NCBI RefSeq assembly: GCF_008039565.1
Contig: NZ_VDUX01000003.1
Location: forward strand, 1 to 64,000
Origin: Aeromicrobium terrae
Lineage (GTDB): Bacteria > Actinomycetota > Actinomycetes > Propionibacteriales > Nocardioidaceae
Direction: 5' to 3'
DNA: 64,000 nucleotides
How positions within the stretch are numbered: position 1 is the first letter of the stretch; each line of letters begins with the position of its first letter. This document shows positions 10,148 through 19,830 of this stretch, piece after piece. Made by a program: the position numbers and the translations under genes. The notes beneath the pieces were generated by a model. That model was not told where the DNA came from, ran no database searches, and saw nothing but the letters and a program-made list of their open reading frames with translations.

Positions 10148-10211
10148 GCCGCCATTCTCTCCTACCCGGTGTCGGGCGTCCCCCCAAGGCACCCTGCGCA
10201 CCGGCAGGTCT

Positions 10212-11000
10212 TTACTTCACCTCCGACCTCAGCACGGCCCAGATGCCGATGGCCATCGGGATGATCAACCAGATGACCCCTGACACGCCGATCTGGGCCC
10301 ACTGCTCGCCGGACGGTCCCGCGTCCTCGAACAGCGGGGTCTGGGCGAAGTTGAAGTCGATCCAGGGCTGGATCTTCTCGAACCAGTCCTGGGTGGCCGC
10401 CAGGAAGCCGAAGATGCCCGGCAGCACGAGCGAGTAGACGAAGTAGCCGACGATCGCTCCGGCGGAGTTCCGGATCAGGACGCCGAGCATGAAGCCCACG
10501 AGCAGGCCCAGGACGTTGGCGAGGATGATCTTCAGCAGGTCGCCCAGCGACGTGTCCCAGCGGATGTCGACGCCGGCGATCGACGATCCGACGACGTTGC
10601 CGACGGCGCCGATCGCGAACGCCACGAGCATGCCGGCGATGCCGACCGAGACGGCGGCGATCACCTTGGCCGTGATCACCTGCGTGCGGTGCGGCAGCAG
10701 CGTGAACGTGACCAGGCCCGTGCGCTGGCTCCACTCCCCGGTGACCGCGAGGATCGCGATGATCGGCAGCAGGACGGCCATGGGGACGCCGATGGCGGTG
10801 CCGAAGGCGCCGAAGCCGAAGTTGTCGTCAGGCAGGAACAGGATGACGCCGATCGTGGCCAGGAGGGCGGCGATCGCGATGCTCGTCATCAGCCAGAACC
10901 CGGAACGGGTGTCGAACATCTTGCGCAGCTCGACCTTGACGATCCGCGAGAGCGGGACGGTGGGTGCGGACAGGTCGAGGGTCGCGGTGGTGGCGCTCAT
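10212..11000 (-). CDS. ABC-2 type transporter, membrane permease subunit
   Basis: The 262-residue protein has about six hydrophobic segments (for example [20 protein letters not shown] and [17 protein letters not shown]) and ends [13 protein letters not shown]. It fits the ABC-2 family of drug or peptide exporters. The ATG overlaps the stop of the ATPase gene upstream (ATGA), so the pair is coupled. The divergent histidine kinase and response regulator next door suggest the exporter is controlled by that system, as in Lia- or Bce-like modules; this is inference. Substrate unknown. Confidence 0.85.
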   Translation of the reverse strand: MSATTATLDLSAPTVPLSRIVKVELRKMFDTRSGFWLMTSIAIAALLATIGVILFLPDDNFGFGAFGTAIGVPMAVLLPIIAILAVTGEWSQRTGLVTFTLLPHRTQVITAKVIAAVSVGIAGMLVAFAIGAVGNVVGSSIAGVDIRWDTSLGDLLKIILANVLGLLVGFMLGVLIRNSAGAIVGYFVYSLVLPGIFGFLAATQDWFEKIQPWIDFNFAQTPLFEDAGPSGEQWAQIGVSGVIWLIIPMAIGIWAVLRSEVK

Positions 11001-11908
11001 GCCTGGGCTCCTTCGGTGCCGGTGTTCTCGCGCTGGGTGTCGGCCGTGAGCTCGAGGAACATCTCCTCGAGGCCGGCGCCGTCGGCGGGGCGCAGCTCGA
11101 CGAGGGCGACCCCCGCGACTGCGGCGGCCTTGCCGACCTCCTCGGCGGGTGCGTCGGTGGAGAATCCCTCGCCGGACGGCGAGGCGGTGATGCCCGCGGT
11201 GGCGAGGGCGTTCGCGAGGGCGGACACGTCGCCGGCCTTCACGAACGTGCCGGCGGACTGCAACAGCTCGGCCTTGGTGCCCTGGGCCACGATCCTGCCC
11301 TGCCCGATGACGATGATCTCGTCGGCGATGACCTCGATCTCGTGCAGCAGGTGCGACGAGAGCAGGACGGTGCCGCCGCGGTTGGCGTACTCGCGGAGCA
11401 GGCTGCGCATCCAGTGGATGCCCGCCGGGTCGAGGCCGTTGGCCGGCTCGTCCAGGATCAGGATCTTCGGGTCGCCGATGAGCGCGGCGGCGATGCCGAG
11501 GCGCTGGCGCATGCCGAGCGAGTAGTTGCGCACCCGGCGCTTGGCCTCTGACTGGCTCAGGCTGACGAGGTCGAGCATCTCGTCGACGCGCGACGACGGG
11601 AGGCCCATCGTCATCGCGGTGAGCGTGAGCACCTCGCGGCCGGTGCGGCCGGCGTGCTGCGCCGACGCGTCGAGCAGGACGCCCACCTGGGTGCCCGGGT
11701 TCGGGATGTCGCGGAACTGCACGCCGCCAACGAGGGCCGTGCCGCTCGTGGCCGGGGTGAGACCCGCCATCACGCGCATCGTGGTGGTCTTGCCGGCGCC
11801 GTTCGGTCCAAGGAAGCCGGTGACGGCCCCGGGGCGGCACGTGAACGAGACGTCGTCCACGGCGCGGAAGCCGCCGTAGGTCTTCGTGAGGTGTTCGACC
11901 GTGATCAT
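10997..11908 (-). CDS. ABC transporter ATP-binding protein (ABC-2 exporter)
   Basis: The 303-residue ATPase has Walker A GPNGAGKTTT, a signature region NYSLGMRQRLGIAAALIGDP, Walker B ILILDEPANGLDP and the H-loop SSHLLHEIE. The signature motif is SLGMRQR rather than canonical LSGGQ, a variation common in the drug-exporter (DrrA/CcmA-like) subfamily. The start ATG 11908 gives MITVEHLTKTYGG; a longer upstream frame lacks similarity. It is the first gene of the exporter pair, divergent from the sensor kinase at 12039 across 130 nt. Confidence 0.93.
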   Translation of the reverse strand: MITVEHLTKTYGGFRAVDDVSFTCRPGAVTGFLGPNGAGKTTTMRVMAGLTPATSGTALVGGVQFRDIPNPGTQVGVLLDASAQHAGRTGREVLTLTAMTMGLPSSRVDEMLDLVSLSQSEAKRRVRNYSLGMRQRLGIAAALIGDPKILILDEPANGLDPAGIHWMRSLLREYANRGGTVLLSSHLLHEIEVIADEIIVIGQGRIVAQGTKAELLQSAGTFVKAGDVSALANALATAGITASPSGEGFSTDAPAEEVGKAAAVAGVALVELRPADGAGLEEMFLELTADTQRENTGTEGAQA

Positions 11909-12026
11909 GGCCCCAGCCTGCCCGAACGAGGGGCACTGGCCCATCGGCCGACTGTCCAGAACCGGTAGCCGAAAGTCGCATCCCGCGATCGACCGGCGGC
12001 GGTGGCCCGCCACGGTGGCGCGACCC

Positions 12027-12032
12027 TAGCCT
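12027..12032 (+). promoter_or_regulatory. Probable -10 element of the sensor kinase gene (leaderless)
   Basis: TAGCCT ends exactly 6 nt before the GTG start at 12039. No ribosome binding site is present, so the mRNA is probably leaderless. Confidence 0.45.
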
Positions 12033-12038
12033 TGGTGC

Positions 12039-13193
12039 GTGTCGTCGACCCCCGACTACCAGCCCCCGCTGACGCGGTGGAGCCACGCCTGGCGCACGCT
12101 GCTGATGCTCGTCATCTCGGGGTTCGGCTGGGGCGAGCTCGCCGGCTGGCAGTGGAACCACGACCGCGGCTGGTTCGCGCTCGACCTCGGGCTTGGGGTG
12201 GTCGCGTTCGTGCTGGTCACCCGGCGACGCGAGCACCCGATGACCGTGGCGGTGCTGACGAACCTGATGGGTGCGGTGTCCGGGGCGTCGTCGGGGCCGG
12301 CCGTGCTCGCGATCGTCTCCGTCGCGACCCGGCGACGGTGGCGCGAGATCATCCCGATCTCGATCGTCTCGTTCGCCACCGGTCTCGTGCTCGAGGGCAT
12401 CAACCCGGCGACAGAGACCATCTGGGCGCTGACCATCCCGATCATCGTCGCGATCACGGCCGTGGCCGTCGGCTGGGGCATGTACATCGGCTCACGGCGA
12501 GAGCTGCTCTCCACCCTGCGCTGGCGGGCCGAGGCGGCCGAGAGCGAGCAGGCCGCGCGCGTCATGCAGGCGCGCACCGCCGAGCGCGGCCGGATCGCCC
12601 GCGAGATGCACGACGTGCTGGCCCACCGCATCTCCCTGGTGACCATGCACGCCGGGGCCCTCACCTACCGCGATGACCTGACGCCGGAGCAGATGCGCGA
12701 GACCGCGCGGATCATCCAGGACGGATCGCACCAGGCGCTCGTCGAGCTGCGGGAAGTTCTCGGTGTCCTCCGGGAGGACCCGGGCGACGCCGACCCCGAG
12801 CGCCCCCAGCCGTCGGCGGCCGACATCCCCGCGCTCGTCGAGGAGGCCCGCGAGTCGGGCATGAACATCAACAGCGTCGTCGCGCTCGCGGACGGTGTGC
12901 CCGAGCTGATCGGCCGCGCCACGTACCGCATCGTCCAGGAGGCCCTCACCAACGCCCGCAAGCACGCACCGGACACCCTCGTGGAGGTCCGCGTGACCGG
13001 CGAGCCGCAGTCCGGCATCTCGCTGTCCGTCAGCAACCCCCTGCGGGTCGGTGCGAAGTCCACGACGCCGGACTCCGGGCTCGGCCTGCTCGGTCTTACC
13101 GAGCGGGCGGCACTCGCGGGGGGACGACTGCGGCACCAGGTCACGTCCGACCACCGGTTCGTGCTGTCCGCGTGGCTACCGTGGCAGGCATGA
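12039..13193 (+). CDS. Sensor histidine kinase (HisKA_3, NarL/DesK type)
   Basis: The 384-residue protein has four or five hydrophobic segments in the first 150 residues with little extracellular sequence, so it probably senses a membrane or lipid signal. The dimerisation domain has the phosphoacceptor motif REMHDVLAHRISL (His191). The ATPase domain has VQEALTNARKHAP (N-box) and SGLGLLGLTERAALAGG (G-box). Its stop overlaps the ATG of the response regulator gene. It diverges from an ABC-2 exporter, the likely target of the pair (inference). The GTG at 12039 is chosen because of the TAGCCT 6 nt upstream. Confidence 0.93.
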   Translation: MSSTPDYQPPLTRWSHAWRTLLMLVISGFGWGELAGWQWNHDRGWFALDLGLGVVAFVLVTRRREHPMTVAVLTNLMGAVSGASSGPAVLAIVSVATRRRWREIIPISIVSFATGLVLEGINPATETIWALTIPIIVAITAVAVGWGMYIGSRRELLSTLRWRAEAAESEQAARVMQARTAERGRIAREMHDVLAHRISLVTMHAGALTYRDDLTPEQMRETARIIQDGSHQALVELREVLGVLREDPGDADPERPQPSAADIPALVEEARESGMNINSVVALADGVPELIGRATYRIVQEALTNARKHAPDTLVEVRVTGEPQSGISLSVSNPLRVGAKSTTPDSGLGLLGLTERAALAGGRLRHQVTSDHRFVLSAWLPWQA

Positions 13194-13840
13194 CCCGAGT
13201 CCTGATCACCGACGACGACGCGTTGGTGCGGGCGGGCCTGGCCCTGATGCTCGGCGGCTCCCCCGACGTCGAGGTCGTCGGCGAGGCGTCGAACGGCGCC
13301 GAGGCGGTGGAGGCCGCGAAGGCCGGTGGCGTCGACATCGTGCTCATGGACCTGCGCATGCCCGTGATGGACGGCATCGCGGCCACCACGGCCATCACCG
13401 CGCTCGAGGACGCGCCTCGCGTCATCGTGCTGACGACGTTCGACGCCGACGAGTACGTCGTCCGTGCGCTGGCCGCCGGCGCGAACGGCTTCCTCCTCAA
13501 GGACACCCCGCCGGCCGAGATCGTCGACGCCATCGCGCGGGTGCAGGCCGGCGAGCCGATGCTGTCGCCCACCATCACCGAGCAGCTCATCCGTCAGGTC
13601 ACGGACTCCACGCCGCACGACCGTCAAGCGTCGGCGGCGCTGATCAACGAGCTGCTCACCGAGCGCGAGCAGGAGGTCGCCCGCGCCGTGGGTGCCGGCT
13701 CGTCGAACGCGGAGATCGCGGCGGAGCTGCACATGAGCGTCGCGACCGTGAAGGCCCACATCTCGCACATCTTCACCAAGCTGGACGCGACCAACCGCGT
13801 CCAGGTGGCCATCCGGATGCACGACGCCGGGCTGCTCTGA
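13190..13840 (+). CDS. NarL/FixJ-family response regulator
   Basis: The 216-residue regulator has a receiver domain with the acidic pocket TDDD near residue 8 and phosphoacceptor Asp54 in VLMDLRMPVMDG, then the Thr (VIVLTTF) and Lys (FLLKDTPP) switch residues. The C-terminal LuxR-type helix-turn-helix carries LTEREQEVARAV and HMSVATVKAHISHIFTKL. It overlaps the kinase gene by 4 nt and is its cognate partner. Probable targets are its own promoter and the divergent exporter. Confidence 0.95.
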   Translation: MTRVLITDDDALVRAGLALMLGGSPDVEVVGEASNGAEAVEAAKAGGVDIVLMDLRMPVMDGIAATTAITALEDAPRVIVLTTFDADEYVVRALAAGANGFLLKDTPPAEIVDAIARVQAGEPMLSPTITEQLIRQVTDSTPHDRQASAALINELLTEREQEVARAVGAGSSNAEIAAELHMSVATVKAHISHIFTKLDATNRVQVAIRMHDAGLL

Positions 13841-13846
13841 GCCGGC

Positions 13847-14269
13847 TCAGGTGACGGGGCGGCCCTCCAGCAGCGCGCCGACGACGTCCGGGTGGGCGGC
13901 GCGCATCTCCTCGGCGTAGCCGGGCGGGTCGGCGGCGAGGGACGGAGCCGGGTCGCCGCCACCGGCCTTGATCATGACGGCGATCGACAGCTCGCCGTCC
14001 GGCTCGATCACCACGGCGCCCTCGGAGGCGGGCCGGGCCCCGAGCCGGGCGCACGCGCACACGGCGGTGACGCGGTCCACGCCCTCGACCCGCACCGCGA
14101 CGTCGTGACCGGGCTCCACGCCGAGCGCCTTCAGCGCTCCGCCCAGGGCGGCGCTGCGCTCCAGCAGCTGCGCGAACGACAGGGCTCCGTCGTCGATGGA
14201 GCAGGCGAGCTCGTCGCCGCGGCCGTCGACGACGTGCCGGTCGAGCATCTCGAAGCCCAGCGACGCCAT
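13847..14269 (-). CDS. Short protein resembling only the N-terminus of acyl-CoA synthetases
   Basis: The 140-residue product reads like the first part of AMP-forming acyl-CoA synthetases (EMLDRHVVDGRGDELACSIDDGALSFAQLLERSAALGGALKALGVEPGHDVAV) but stops before any AMP-binding P-loop (SGTTGxPKG). The later part (SEGAVVIEPDGELSIAVMIKAGGGDPAPSL) does not match the synthetase fold. It therefore cannot be a synthetase by itself. It is translationally coupled to an enoyl-CoA hydratase gene (ATGA overlap at 14266-14269), which argues for a maintained function rather than decay. It may be a truncated remnant or an accessory protein; uncertain. Confidence 0.65.
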   Translation of the reverse strand: MASLGFEMLDRHVVDGRGDELACSIDDGALSFAQLLERSAALGGALKALGVEPGHDVAVRVEGVDRVTAVCACARLGARPASEGAVVIEPDGELSIAVMIKAGGGDPAPSLAADPPGYAEEMRAAHPDVVGALLEGRPVT

Positions 14270-14985
14270 CAGCGGCCCTCGAAGACCGGCGGACGCTTCT
14301 CCGCGCGAGCCTCGGCCGCCTCGCGGACGTCGCGGCTCGCCCAGACGGCGCCGAAGGACTCCTGGATCTGCGCGTCGTCGGCGAAGCCGTTGAGGACGAG
14401 CTTGTTGTAGCCGACGGTCAGCGGCGCGAGGGCGGCGATCTCGTGCGCCCACGCGATGGCGTCGTCGAGCGTGCCGGCGCGGTCGGCGAGTCCGCACTGC
14501 AGGGCCTCGTCGCGGCGGACGGCCTCGGCGGCGAGCATCACGCGACGCGCCCGACCCGTGCCGGCCAGGGCCGCCAGCGTGCGGATCGTCCACGCGTCGA
14601 CCGCCATGCCGTTCTTGGCGGTGGGCACCGCGAACTGGGCGGTCTCGTCGGCGACGCGCAGGTCGCAGGCGATGGCCAGCTGCGTGCCGGCGCCGATGGC
14701 CGGGCCGTTCACCGCCGCGATGATCGGCAGCGGCGCCTGTGCGAGGCGGTGCAGCATCCCGTAGAGCGCCTCGAGGAACTCCGGGCCGTACACGCCGCCG
14801 AGGTCGGCACCGGAGCAGAACACCGATCCCTGCCCAGTGATCACGACGGCACGCGCTCCCGCGTCCACCGCCTCGTCGACAGCTGCGTGGATCCGCTCGC
14901 AGAGCTCCAGGTTGAGGGCGTTGCGACGCTCCTCCCGCTGCAGCTCCAGCACCACGACGTCGCCGTCCCGCGTCACCTTCAGCAC
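14269..14985 (-). CDS. Enoyl-CoA hydratase/isomerase family protein
   Basis: The 238-residue crotonase-fold protein has the oxyanion-hole segments RRNALNLELCERI and VFCSGADLGGVYG, and the second segment AAVNGPAIGAGTQLAIACDLRVADE. The usual catalytic Glu region reads FAVPTAKNGMAVDA, so one hydratase Glu is not obvious and the exact reaction is unclear. The start is GTG 14985, 7 nt after a TAGCCT hexamer, consistent with leaderless transcription. The stop overlaps the start of the acyl-CoA-synthetase-like fragment, forming a two-gene unit. A role in fatty-acyl-CoA degradation is likely by family. Confidence 0.85.
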   Translation of the reverse strand: MLKVTRDGDVVVLELQREERRNALNLELCERIHAAVDEAVDAGARAVVITGQGSVFCSGADLGGVYGPEFLEALYGMLHRLAQAPLPIIAAVNGPAIGAGTQLAIACDLRVADETAQFAVPTAKNGMAVDAWTIRTLAALAGTGRARRVMLAAEAVRRDEALQCGLADRAGTLDDAIAWAHEIAALAPLTVGYNKLVLNGFADDAQIQESFGAVWASRDVREAAEARAEKRPPVFEGR

Positions 14986-14992
14986 GCCGCAA

Positions 14993-14998
14993 AGGCTA
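14993..14998 (-). promoter_or_regulatory. Probable -10 element of the enoyl-CoA hydratase gene
   Basis: TAGCCT on the minus strand ends 7 nt before the GTG at 14985 and no Shine-Dalgarno is present, consistent with a leaderless mRNA. Confidence 0.4.
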
Positions 14999-15082
14999 CC
15001 GGGGACCGCGTCGGCCAAATCGCCCCCGGCCGCCGATCGTCGGGAGTAGCCTCGGGCCACGCCATCCAGGTTGGAGACTCCC

Positions 15083-16795
15083 ATGCCCTTGTCCCGTCGT
15101 GACCTCATCCGCTCCTCTGCCGTCATCGGCGGAGCAGTCGCCCTCACCGGAGCGCCGGCCTTCACGTGGCCGTCGACCGCTGACGTCGTGGCGCCGCAGT
15201 TCACGACCCTCGAGGCGACCCTGGTTCGTGGCCCGGCGGGTCCGCTCGGATACACCCCGGTGGTGACCGGTCCGGGCCAGGAGCACGTGGTCCGTGAGCA
15301 GATCTTCGCGAGCGCGGGCGCCAACCGTGCGATCGGCCGCACCACCATGCTGGCGTTCGCCCAGCTCACCGACGTGCACATCGTCGACCCGGAGTCGCCG
15401 CTGCGCCTGGAGTACGTCGACCGGCTCGACGACACGTACGGCGGCGGCCCGACCACCGGTGGCCTGCTCACCTCCAGCTACCGCGCCCAGGAGCTCACCA
15501 CCACGCACGTCGCCGACTCGATGGTGCAGGCGATCAACCGGGTGGGTGTCGGCCCGGTCACCGGCGCCAACCTGTCGTTCGCCATCCAGACCGGCGACAA
15601 CTCCGACAACTGCCAGTTCAACGAGGTGCGCTGGAACATCGACGTCCTCGACGGCAAGAAGATCACCCCGGCGTCGGGCAACAAGAGCACGTACGAGGGC
15701 GTCATGGACGCCAAGAACAAGGACCGCCACTACTGGAAGCCGGTGACGCCGGCCGGGCAGCAGCCCGACTTCTACAAGAGCAAGTACGGCTTCCCGGACG
15801 CCGCCGGCCTGATCGAGGCGTCGCAGCAGACGTACACGCCCGAGGGACTGAACATCCCGTGGTACGCGGCGTTCGGCAACCACGACGGGCTCGTGCAGGG
15901 CAACTTCCCGCTCGGCATCGCGCTGCGCGCCGTGTCCACCGGCCGGCTCAAGGTCGACGCCCTGCCGCCCGGCCTCTCCGAGGCCGACGTGTTCTCCGCG
16001 CTCAACCAGGGCAAGATCGACCCGCTCCTCGGCGCGATCTCGCCGGCGTCGGCCCGCATCGTCACCCGCGACCACAACCGGCGGCAGCTCACCCGCCGCC
16101 AGGTGGTCAACGAGCACTTCAACACCACCGGCACGCCGAAGGGCCACGGCTTCACGGCGAAGAACCGGCTGCACGGCACGGCGTACTACACGTTCGACGC
16201 CGGGCCGATCCGCTGCATCGTCATGGACACGGTGAACCCGAACGGCTACTACGAGGGGTCGCTCGACCAGGCGCAGTTCGGCTGGCTGAAGGGCGTGCTG
16301 GCGCTGTCGAAGACCAAGTACGTCATGGTCTTCAGCCACCACACCGCCGAGAGCATGGTGAACCCGATCATCGGCACCGGCCTCAACGCCCAGCCGCGCG
16401 TCCTCGGCGGCGCGGTCGTCGACCTGTTCCTCGCGAACCCGAACGTCATCGCCTGGGTCAACGGCCACACGCACCGCAACCAGGTGACGCCGCACAAGGC
16501 GCCGAACGGGCACAGCGGCTTCTGGGAGATCAACACCGCGTCGCACATCGACTTCCCGCAGCAGTCGCGTCTCATCGAGGTGTGCAAGAACGGCGACGAC
16601 ACGCTGTCGCTGTTCGGCACCATGCTCGACCACGCGGCGCCGTTGTCGCACGGCGGCAGCTTCGCGACCTCGCTGCACATGGCGGCGCTGTCCCGCGAGC
16701 TGTCGGCGAACGACCCTCAGCTCGACGTGGCCACCGCGCGCGGCGCGGACGGCGACCGCAACGTCGAGCTGCTGCTCAACGACCCGTTCGCGTAG
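15083..16795 (+). CDS. Tat-exported metallophosphoesterase (TIGR03767 type)
   Basis: The 570-residue protein begins MPLSRRDLIRSSAVIGGAVALTGAPAF, a clear Tat signal. The calcineurin-like metal-binding motifs follow in order: FAQLTDVHIVD (D-x-H), QTGDNSDNCQ (GD), YAAFGNHDGLVQG (GNHD), VFSHHTAES, and VNGHTHRNQ (GHxH). It matches the actinobacterial family of long secreted metallophosphoesterases. The substrate is unknown. ATG 15083 is preferred over an upstream TTG because GGAG lies 7 nt before it. It probably acts outside the membrane. It is monocistronic and convergent with rlmN, 15 nt apart. Confidence 0.9.
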   Translation: MPLSRRDLIRSSAVIGGAVALTGAPAFTWPSTADVVAPQFTTLEATLVRGPAGPLGYTPVVTGPGQEHVVREQIFASAGANRAIGRTTMLAFAQLTDVHIVDPESPLRLEYVDRLDDTYGGGPTTGGLLTSSYRAQELTTTHVADSMVQAINRVGVGPVTGANLSFAIQTGDNSDNCQFNEVRWNIDVLDGKKITPASGNKSTYEGVMDAKNKDRHYWKPVTPAGQQPDFYKSKYGFPDAAGLIEASQQTYTPEGLNIPWYAAFGNHDGLVQGNFPLGIALRAVSTGRLKVDALPPGLSEADVFSALNQGKIDPLLGAISPASARIVTRDHNRRQLTRRQVVNEHFNTTGTPKGHGFTAKNRLHGTAYYTFDAGPIRCIVMDTVNPNGYYEGSLDQAQFGWLKGVLALSKTKYVMVFSHHTAESMVNPIIGTGLNAQPRVLGGAVVDLFLANPNVIAWVNGHTHRNQVTPHKAPNGHSGFWEINTASHIDFPQQSRLIEVCKNGDDTLSLFGTMLDHAAPLSHGGSFATSLHMAALSRELSANDPQLDVATARGADGDRNVELLLNDPFA

Positions 16796-16810
16796 GTCGG
16801 TCCACCGGCC

Positions 16811-17944
16811 TCACGCGTCGAGGGCGGCCAGCTGGCCGCAGGCACCGTCGATGTCGCTGCCGCGGGTGTCGCGCACCGTGGTGGGCACGCCCTTGGCGAC
16901 GAGGCGGCGGACGAACTCCTGCTCGTCCTCGCGACGGGACGCCGTCCACGGCGAGCCCGGTGTGGGGTTGAGCGGGATGAGGTTGACGTGCACCCAGCCC
17001 CAGTCGCCGTACGACAGCAGGACGTCGGCGAGGAGGTCGGCGCGCCAGGCCTGGTCGTTGATGTCGCGCATCATGGCGTACTCGATCGAGACGCGGCGCT
17101 TGGTGGTCCGGGCGTACTCCCAGGCCGCCTCGACGGCCTGGTGCACCGACCAGCGGGTGTTGATCGGCACGAGCTCGTTGCGCAGCTCGTCGTCGGGCGC
17201 GTGCAGCGAGAGCGCGAGCGTGACCGGGATGCCCTCGGTGGCGAGCTGGTTGATCCGCGGCACGAGACCGACGGTGCTCACCGTGATGTTGCGCGCGGAC
17301 ATGCCGAGGCCGTCGGGCGCCGGGGCGACCATCTGCCGCACCGCCCCGATGACGGCCTTGTAGTTGGCCATCGGCTCGCCCATGCCCATGAACACGACGT
17401 TCGAGAGGCGTCCGGGACCGCCGGGCACCTCGCCGCGTGCCATGACGCCGGCGGCGTCGACGACCTGCTCGACGATCTCGGCCGTGCTCATGTTGCGCTG
17501 CAGGCCGCCCTGGCCGGTGGCGCAGAACGGGCACGCCATGCCGCAGCCGGCCTGGCTGGACACGCAGATGGTGGCGCGGTCCGGGTACCGCATCAGCACC
17601 GACTCGACGAGCGCGCCGTCGAACAGCCGCCACAGCGTCTTGCGCGTGGTGCCGCGGTCGGCCTCCAGCGTGCGGACCGGGTCGAGGAGCGTCGGCAGCA
17701 GGTCGGCGACGATCTTGTCGCGGGTGGCCGCCGGCAGGTCCGTCATCAGGGCCGGGTCGCGGACGAGCCGGCCGAAGTAGTGGGTGGCCACCTGCTTGAC
17801 CCGGTACGCCGGCTCCCCCAGCGCCTCCGCAGCCGCGGCGCGCTCGTCGCGCGTCAGGTCGGCCAGGTGGCGAGGCGGCTTGGCCCGGCCGCGCGGCTGC
17901 TCCATGACGAGCGGCAACGGCTTGCGGGAAGGGCCGGTGGTCAT
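16811..17944 (-). CDS. rlmN: 23S rRNA (adenine2503-C2)-methyltransferase RlmN
   Basis: RlmN is a radical-SAM enzyme that methylates C2 of A2503 in 23S rRNA and A37 in some tRNAs. The 377-residue protein has the [4Fe-4S] motif [51 protein letters not shown], and the C-terminal [17 protein letters not shown], which supplies the methyl-carrying Cys; the other conserved Cys of the mechanism is also expected there. The start ATG 17944 overlaps the stop of the zinc-peptidase gene by 4 nt, so the two are coupled. Confidence 0.96.
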   Translation of the reverse strand: MTTGPSRKPLPLVMEQPRGRAKPPRHLADLTRDERAAAAEALGEPAYRVKQVATHYFGRLVRDPALMTDLPAATRDKIVADLLPTLLDPVRTLEADRGTTRKTLWRLFDGALVESVLMRYPDRATICVSSQAGCGMACPFCATGQGGLQRNMSTAEIVEQVVDAAGVMARGEVPGGPGRLSNVVFMGMGEPMANYKAVIGAVRQMVAPAPDGLGMSARNITVSTVGLVPRINQLATEGIPVTLALSLHAPDDELRNELVPINTRWSVHQAVEAAWEYARTTKRRVSIEYAMMRDINDQAWRADLLADVLLSYGDWGWVHVNLIPLNPTPGSPWTASRREDEQEFVRRLVAKGVPTTVRDTRGSDIDGACGQLAALDA

Positions 17945-18942
17945 CCGTCCATGGTCGCAGACGCGCCCTGACGGATCACCCGGGCGACGAGGTCGAGCTT
18001 GTCGAGCACCGTCGGAGCCAGGACGAACGGGTAGAGGTCGCCGGCGCCCATGCTGCGGTTGATCTGGTTCAGCGCCGTGCTCATCGGCACCCAGACCCCG
18101 GTGACGAGGTCGCGGAACGACGAGAAGGCCGACCGGTCGACGGTGGACAGGCCGTACGCCCGGGCGGTGTCGACGGTGTCGCTGATGTGCATGACGTGCG
18201 CGAACGTCTCGGCGAAGTCCTCGAACGGGTGCATCGTGGCGTAGGCGGAGATGTACGACTCCTCCCACCCCTCCGGCGGCCCCTCGGCGTAGTGCCGGTC
18301 GATCGCGGCCTGGTAGTCGACGGAGTCGTCGCCGAACAGGGCGCGGACGTCGTCGAGCAGCTCGCCCTCGACGAGAACGGACTCGTAGTAATGGCCGATC
18401 TCGTGCCGGAAGTGGCCGAGCATCGTGCGGTACGGCTCGGCCATCTCGGCGCGGACCCGCTCACGGTGCGCGTCGTCGCCCTCGGCGAGGTCGATCGTGA
18501 TGATGCCGTCGGCGTGACCGATGACGACGTTCTCCCCCACGCTGGACAGCAGGTCGAACGCGAGGCCGCCCTCCGGGTCGTCCTGGCGCGTGACGATCGG
18601 CAGGCCCAGCACGTCCAGCTCCACCACGAGCCGTCGCTTGGCCGCCTCGGCGACCGGGAACTGCGCGATGCCCTGGAGGTCCTCGTCGGACGGCCGTGTG
18701 CGGGTCAGCGAGCAGCTGAAGCACTCACCGCCCGGCTCGCTCGCGAGCCACGTGCAGCCGGACAGCAGGCGGTTGCTGCACGGCTCCCAGACCGTGCCCG
18801 ACGCGTCGCGGTACCGGCCGTCGTCGAGCGGGACGATCTCCTTCTCCGTGCGGGAGAACGCCAGCGGGGTCTGGCACGACACGCAGACCGAGTTCTCGAA
18901 GTACAGCGGGTGCGAGCACACCCGGCATGTGAAAGCACGCAC
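17941..18942 (-). CDS. Putative zinc-binding metallopeptidase (COG4307 type)
   Basis: The 333-residue protein begins with a zinc-ribbon: CRVC (Cys6, Cys9) and CVSC (Cys20, Cys23), then more Cys pairs in [11 protein letters not shown] and [10 protein letters not shown]. The C-terminal two thirds carries the HEIGHYYE peptidase motif ([15 protein letters not shown]) and a downstream [15 protein letters not shown] segment likely to supply the third ligand. This combination defines a widespread, poorly characterised family. No signal peptide is seen, so it is probably cytosolic. GTG 18942 has a GAGG 7 nt upstream. It lies between cdsA and rlmN and overlaps the latter. Its substrate is unknown. Confidence 0.88.
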   Translation of the reverse strand: MRAFTCRVCSHPLYFENSVCVSCQTPLAFSRTEKEIVPLDDGRYRDASGTVWEPCSNRLLSGCTWLASEPGGECFSCSLTRTRPSDEDLQGIAQFPVAEAAKRRLVVELDVLGLPIVTRQDDPEGGLAFDLLSSVGENVVIGHADGIITIDLAEGDDAHRERVRAEMAEPYRTMLGHFRHEIGHYYESVLVEGELLDDVRALFGDDSVDYQAAIDRHYAEGPPEGWEESYISAYATMHPFEDFAETFAHVMHISDTVDTARAYGLSTVDRSAFSSFRDLVTGVWVPMSTALNQINRSMGAGDLYPFVLAPTVLDKLDLVARVIRQGASATMDG

Positions 18943-18951
18943 GGTCCAACC

Positions 18952-19830
18952 TCAGGAGACGTCGACGAGGTAGTGCAGGATCAGCCAGGCCACGGGCGCG
19001 ACCGCGATCAGCGAGTCGAGCCGGTCCATGAGGCCGCCGTGACCGGGGAGCAGGTCACCCATGTCCTTGATGCCGAGGTCGCGCTTGATGAGCGATTCCG
19101 ACAGGTCGCCGAGGGTCGCGAAGACCACGCCGGCGACGCCGAGGATCGCCCCGGCCCACCAGTCGCCGTCGAGCGCGAGGGTGACGGTGAGGATGCCGGC
19201 GGCGATGCCGACGACGAGCGACCCGGCGAAGCCCTCCCAGGACTTCTTCGGGCTGATGGTGGGCGCCATCGGGTGCTTGCCGAACAGCACGCCCGCGATG
19301 TACCCGCCGATGTCCGAGGCGATGGTGGCGACGATGAACGCCACGACGCGCCACGCCCCGTCGTCCTCGACCAGCATGAGCATGACGAAGACGCCCATCA
19401 GGTACAGGTACGACAGCGCAAAGATGCCGGCACTGGTGTCGCGGACGAACCCGTCGGCGCCCTCGGAGAGCCGCCACACCAGGGTGGCGACCACCGTGAG
19501 GGCCATGGCGACGGCCGCGTCCTCCATGCCCCCGTAGAACGCCGTGGCCAGCATGACTGTGCCGCCGGTGAGGACGGGCAGCACCGGGATGGCGATGCCG
19601 GCCGTGGTGAACGCACGACCGAGCTCCCACAGGCCGACGCCGAGGGCGACGACCACCACGACGACGAACAGGTCCTTGACGAAGAACAGCGTCAGCACGA
19701 CCAGCAGGCCGAGACCGACGCCGACGCCGATCGCCGCGGGCAGGTTGCGGCCGGCGCGGCTGGTCTTCTCCAGCTCCTGCGGCGGATCAGCCGGCTCGGA
19801 CGGCGCCGCGTCGGCGTCGTCAGACCTCAA
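18952..19830 (-). CDS. cdsA: Phosphatidate cytidylyltransferase
   Basis: CdsA makes CDP-diacylglycerol from phosphatidate and CTP, the branch point for phospholipid synthesis. The 292-residue protein has about eight transmembrane segments and the C-terminal signature GDLSESLIKRD with GIKDMGDLLPGHGGLMDRLDS, which holds the metal-binding Asp residues. The first 30 residues are a charged cytosolic tail. The start is a TTG at 19830 that overlaps the frr 3' end by 11 nt, with AAGGA about 11 nt upstream; start uncertain. It ends the rpsB-tsf-pyrH-frr-cdsA run. Confidence 0.93.
   Translation of the reverse strand: MRSDDADAAPSEPADPPQELEKTSRAGRNLPAAIGVGVGLGLLVVLTLFFVKDLFVVVVVVALGVGLWELGRAFTTAGIAIPVLPVLTGGTVMLATAFYGGMEDAAVAMALTVVATLVWRLSEGADGFVRDTSAGIFALSYLYLMGVFVMLMLVEDDGAWRVVAFIVATIASDIGGYIAGVLFGKHPMAPTISPKKSWEGFAGSLVVGIAAGILTVTLALDGDWWAGAILGVAGVVFATLGDLSESLIKRDLGIKDMGDLLPGHGGLMDRLDSLIAVAPVAWLILHYLVDVS

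Noticed and set aside
10148..10211. Promoter or terminator between dxr and the ABC-2 permease gene
   Set aside because: No hairpin or convincing hexamer pair could be identified in the 64-nt gap.
7797..10264. Two long plus-strand frames opposite rip and dxr
   Set aside because: Both rip and dxr have complete catalytic motifs on the minus strand. The plus-strand frames are composition artefacts.
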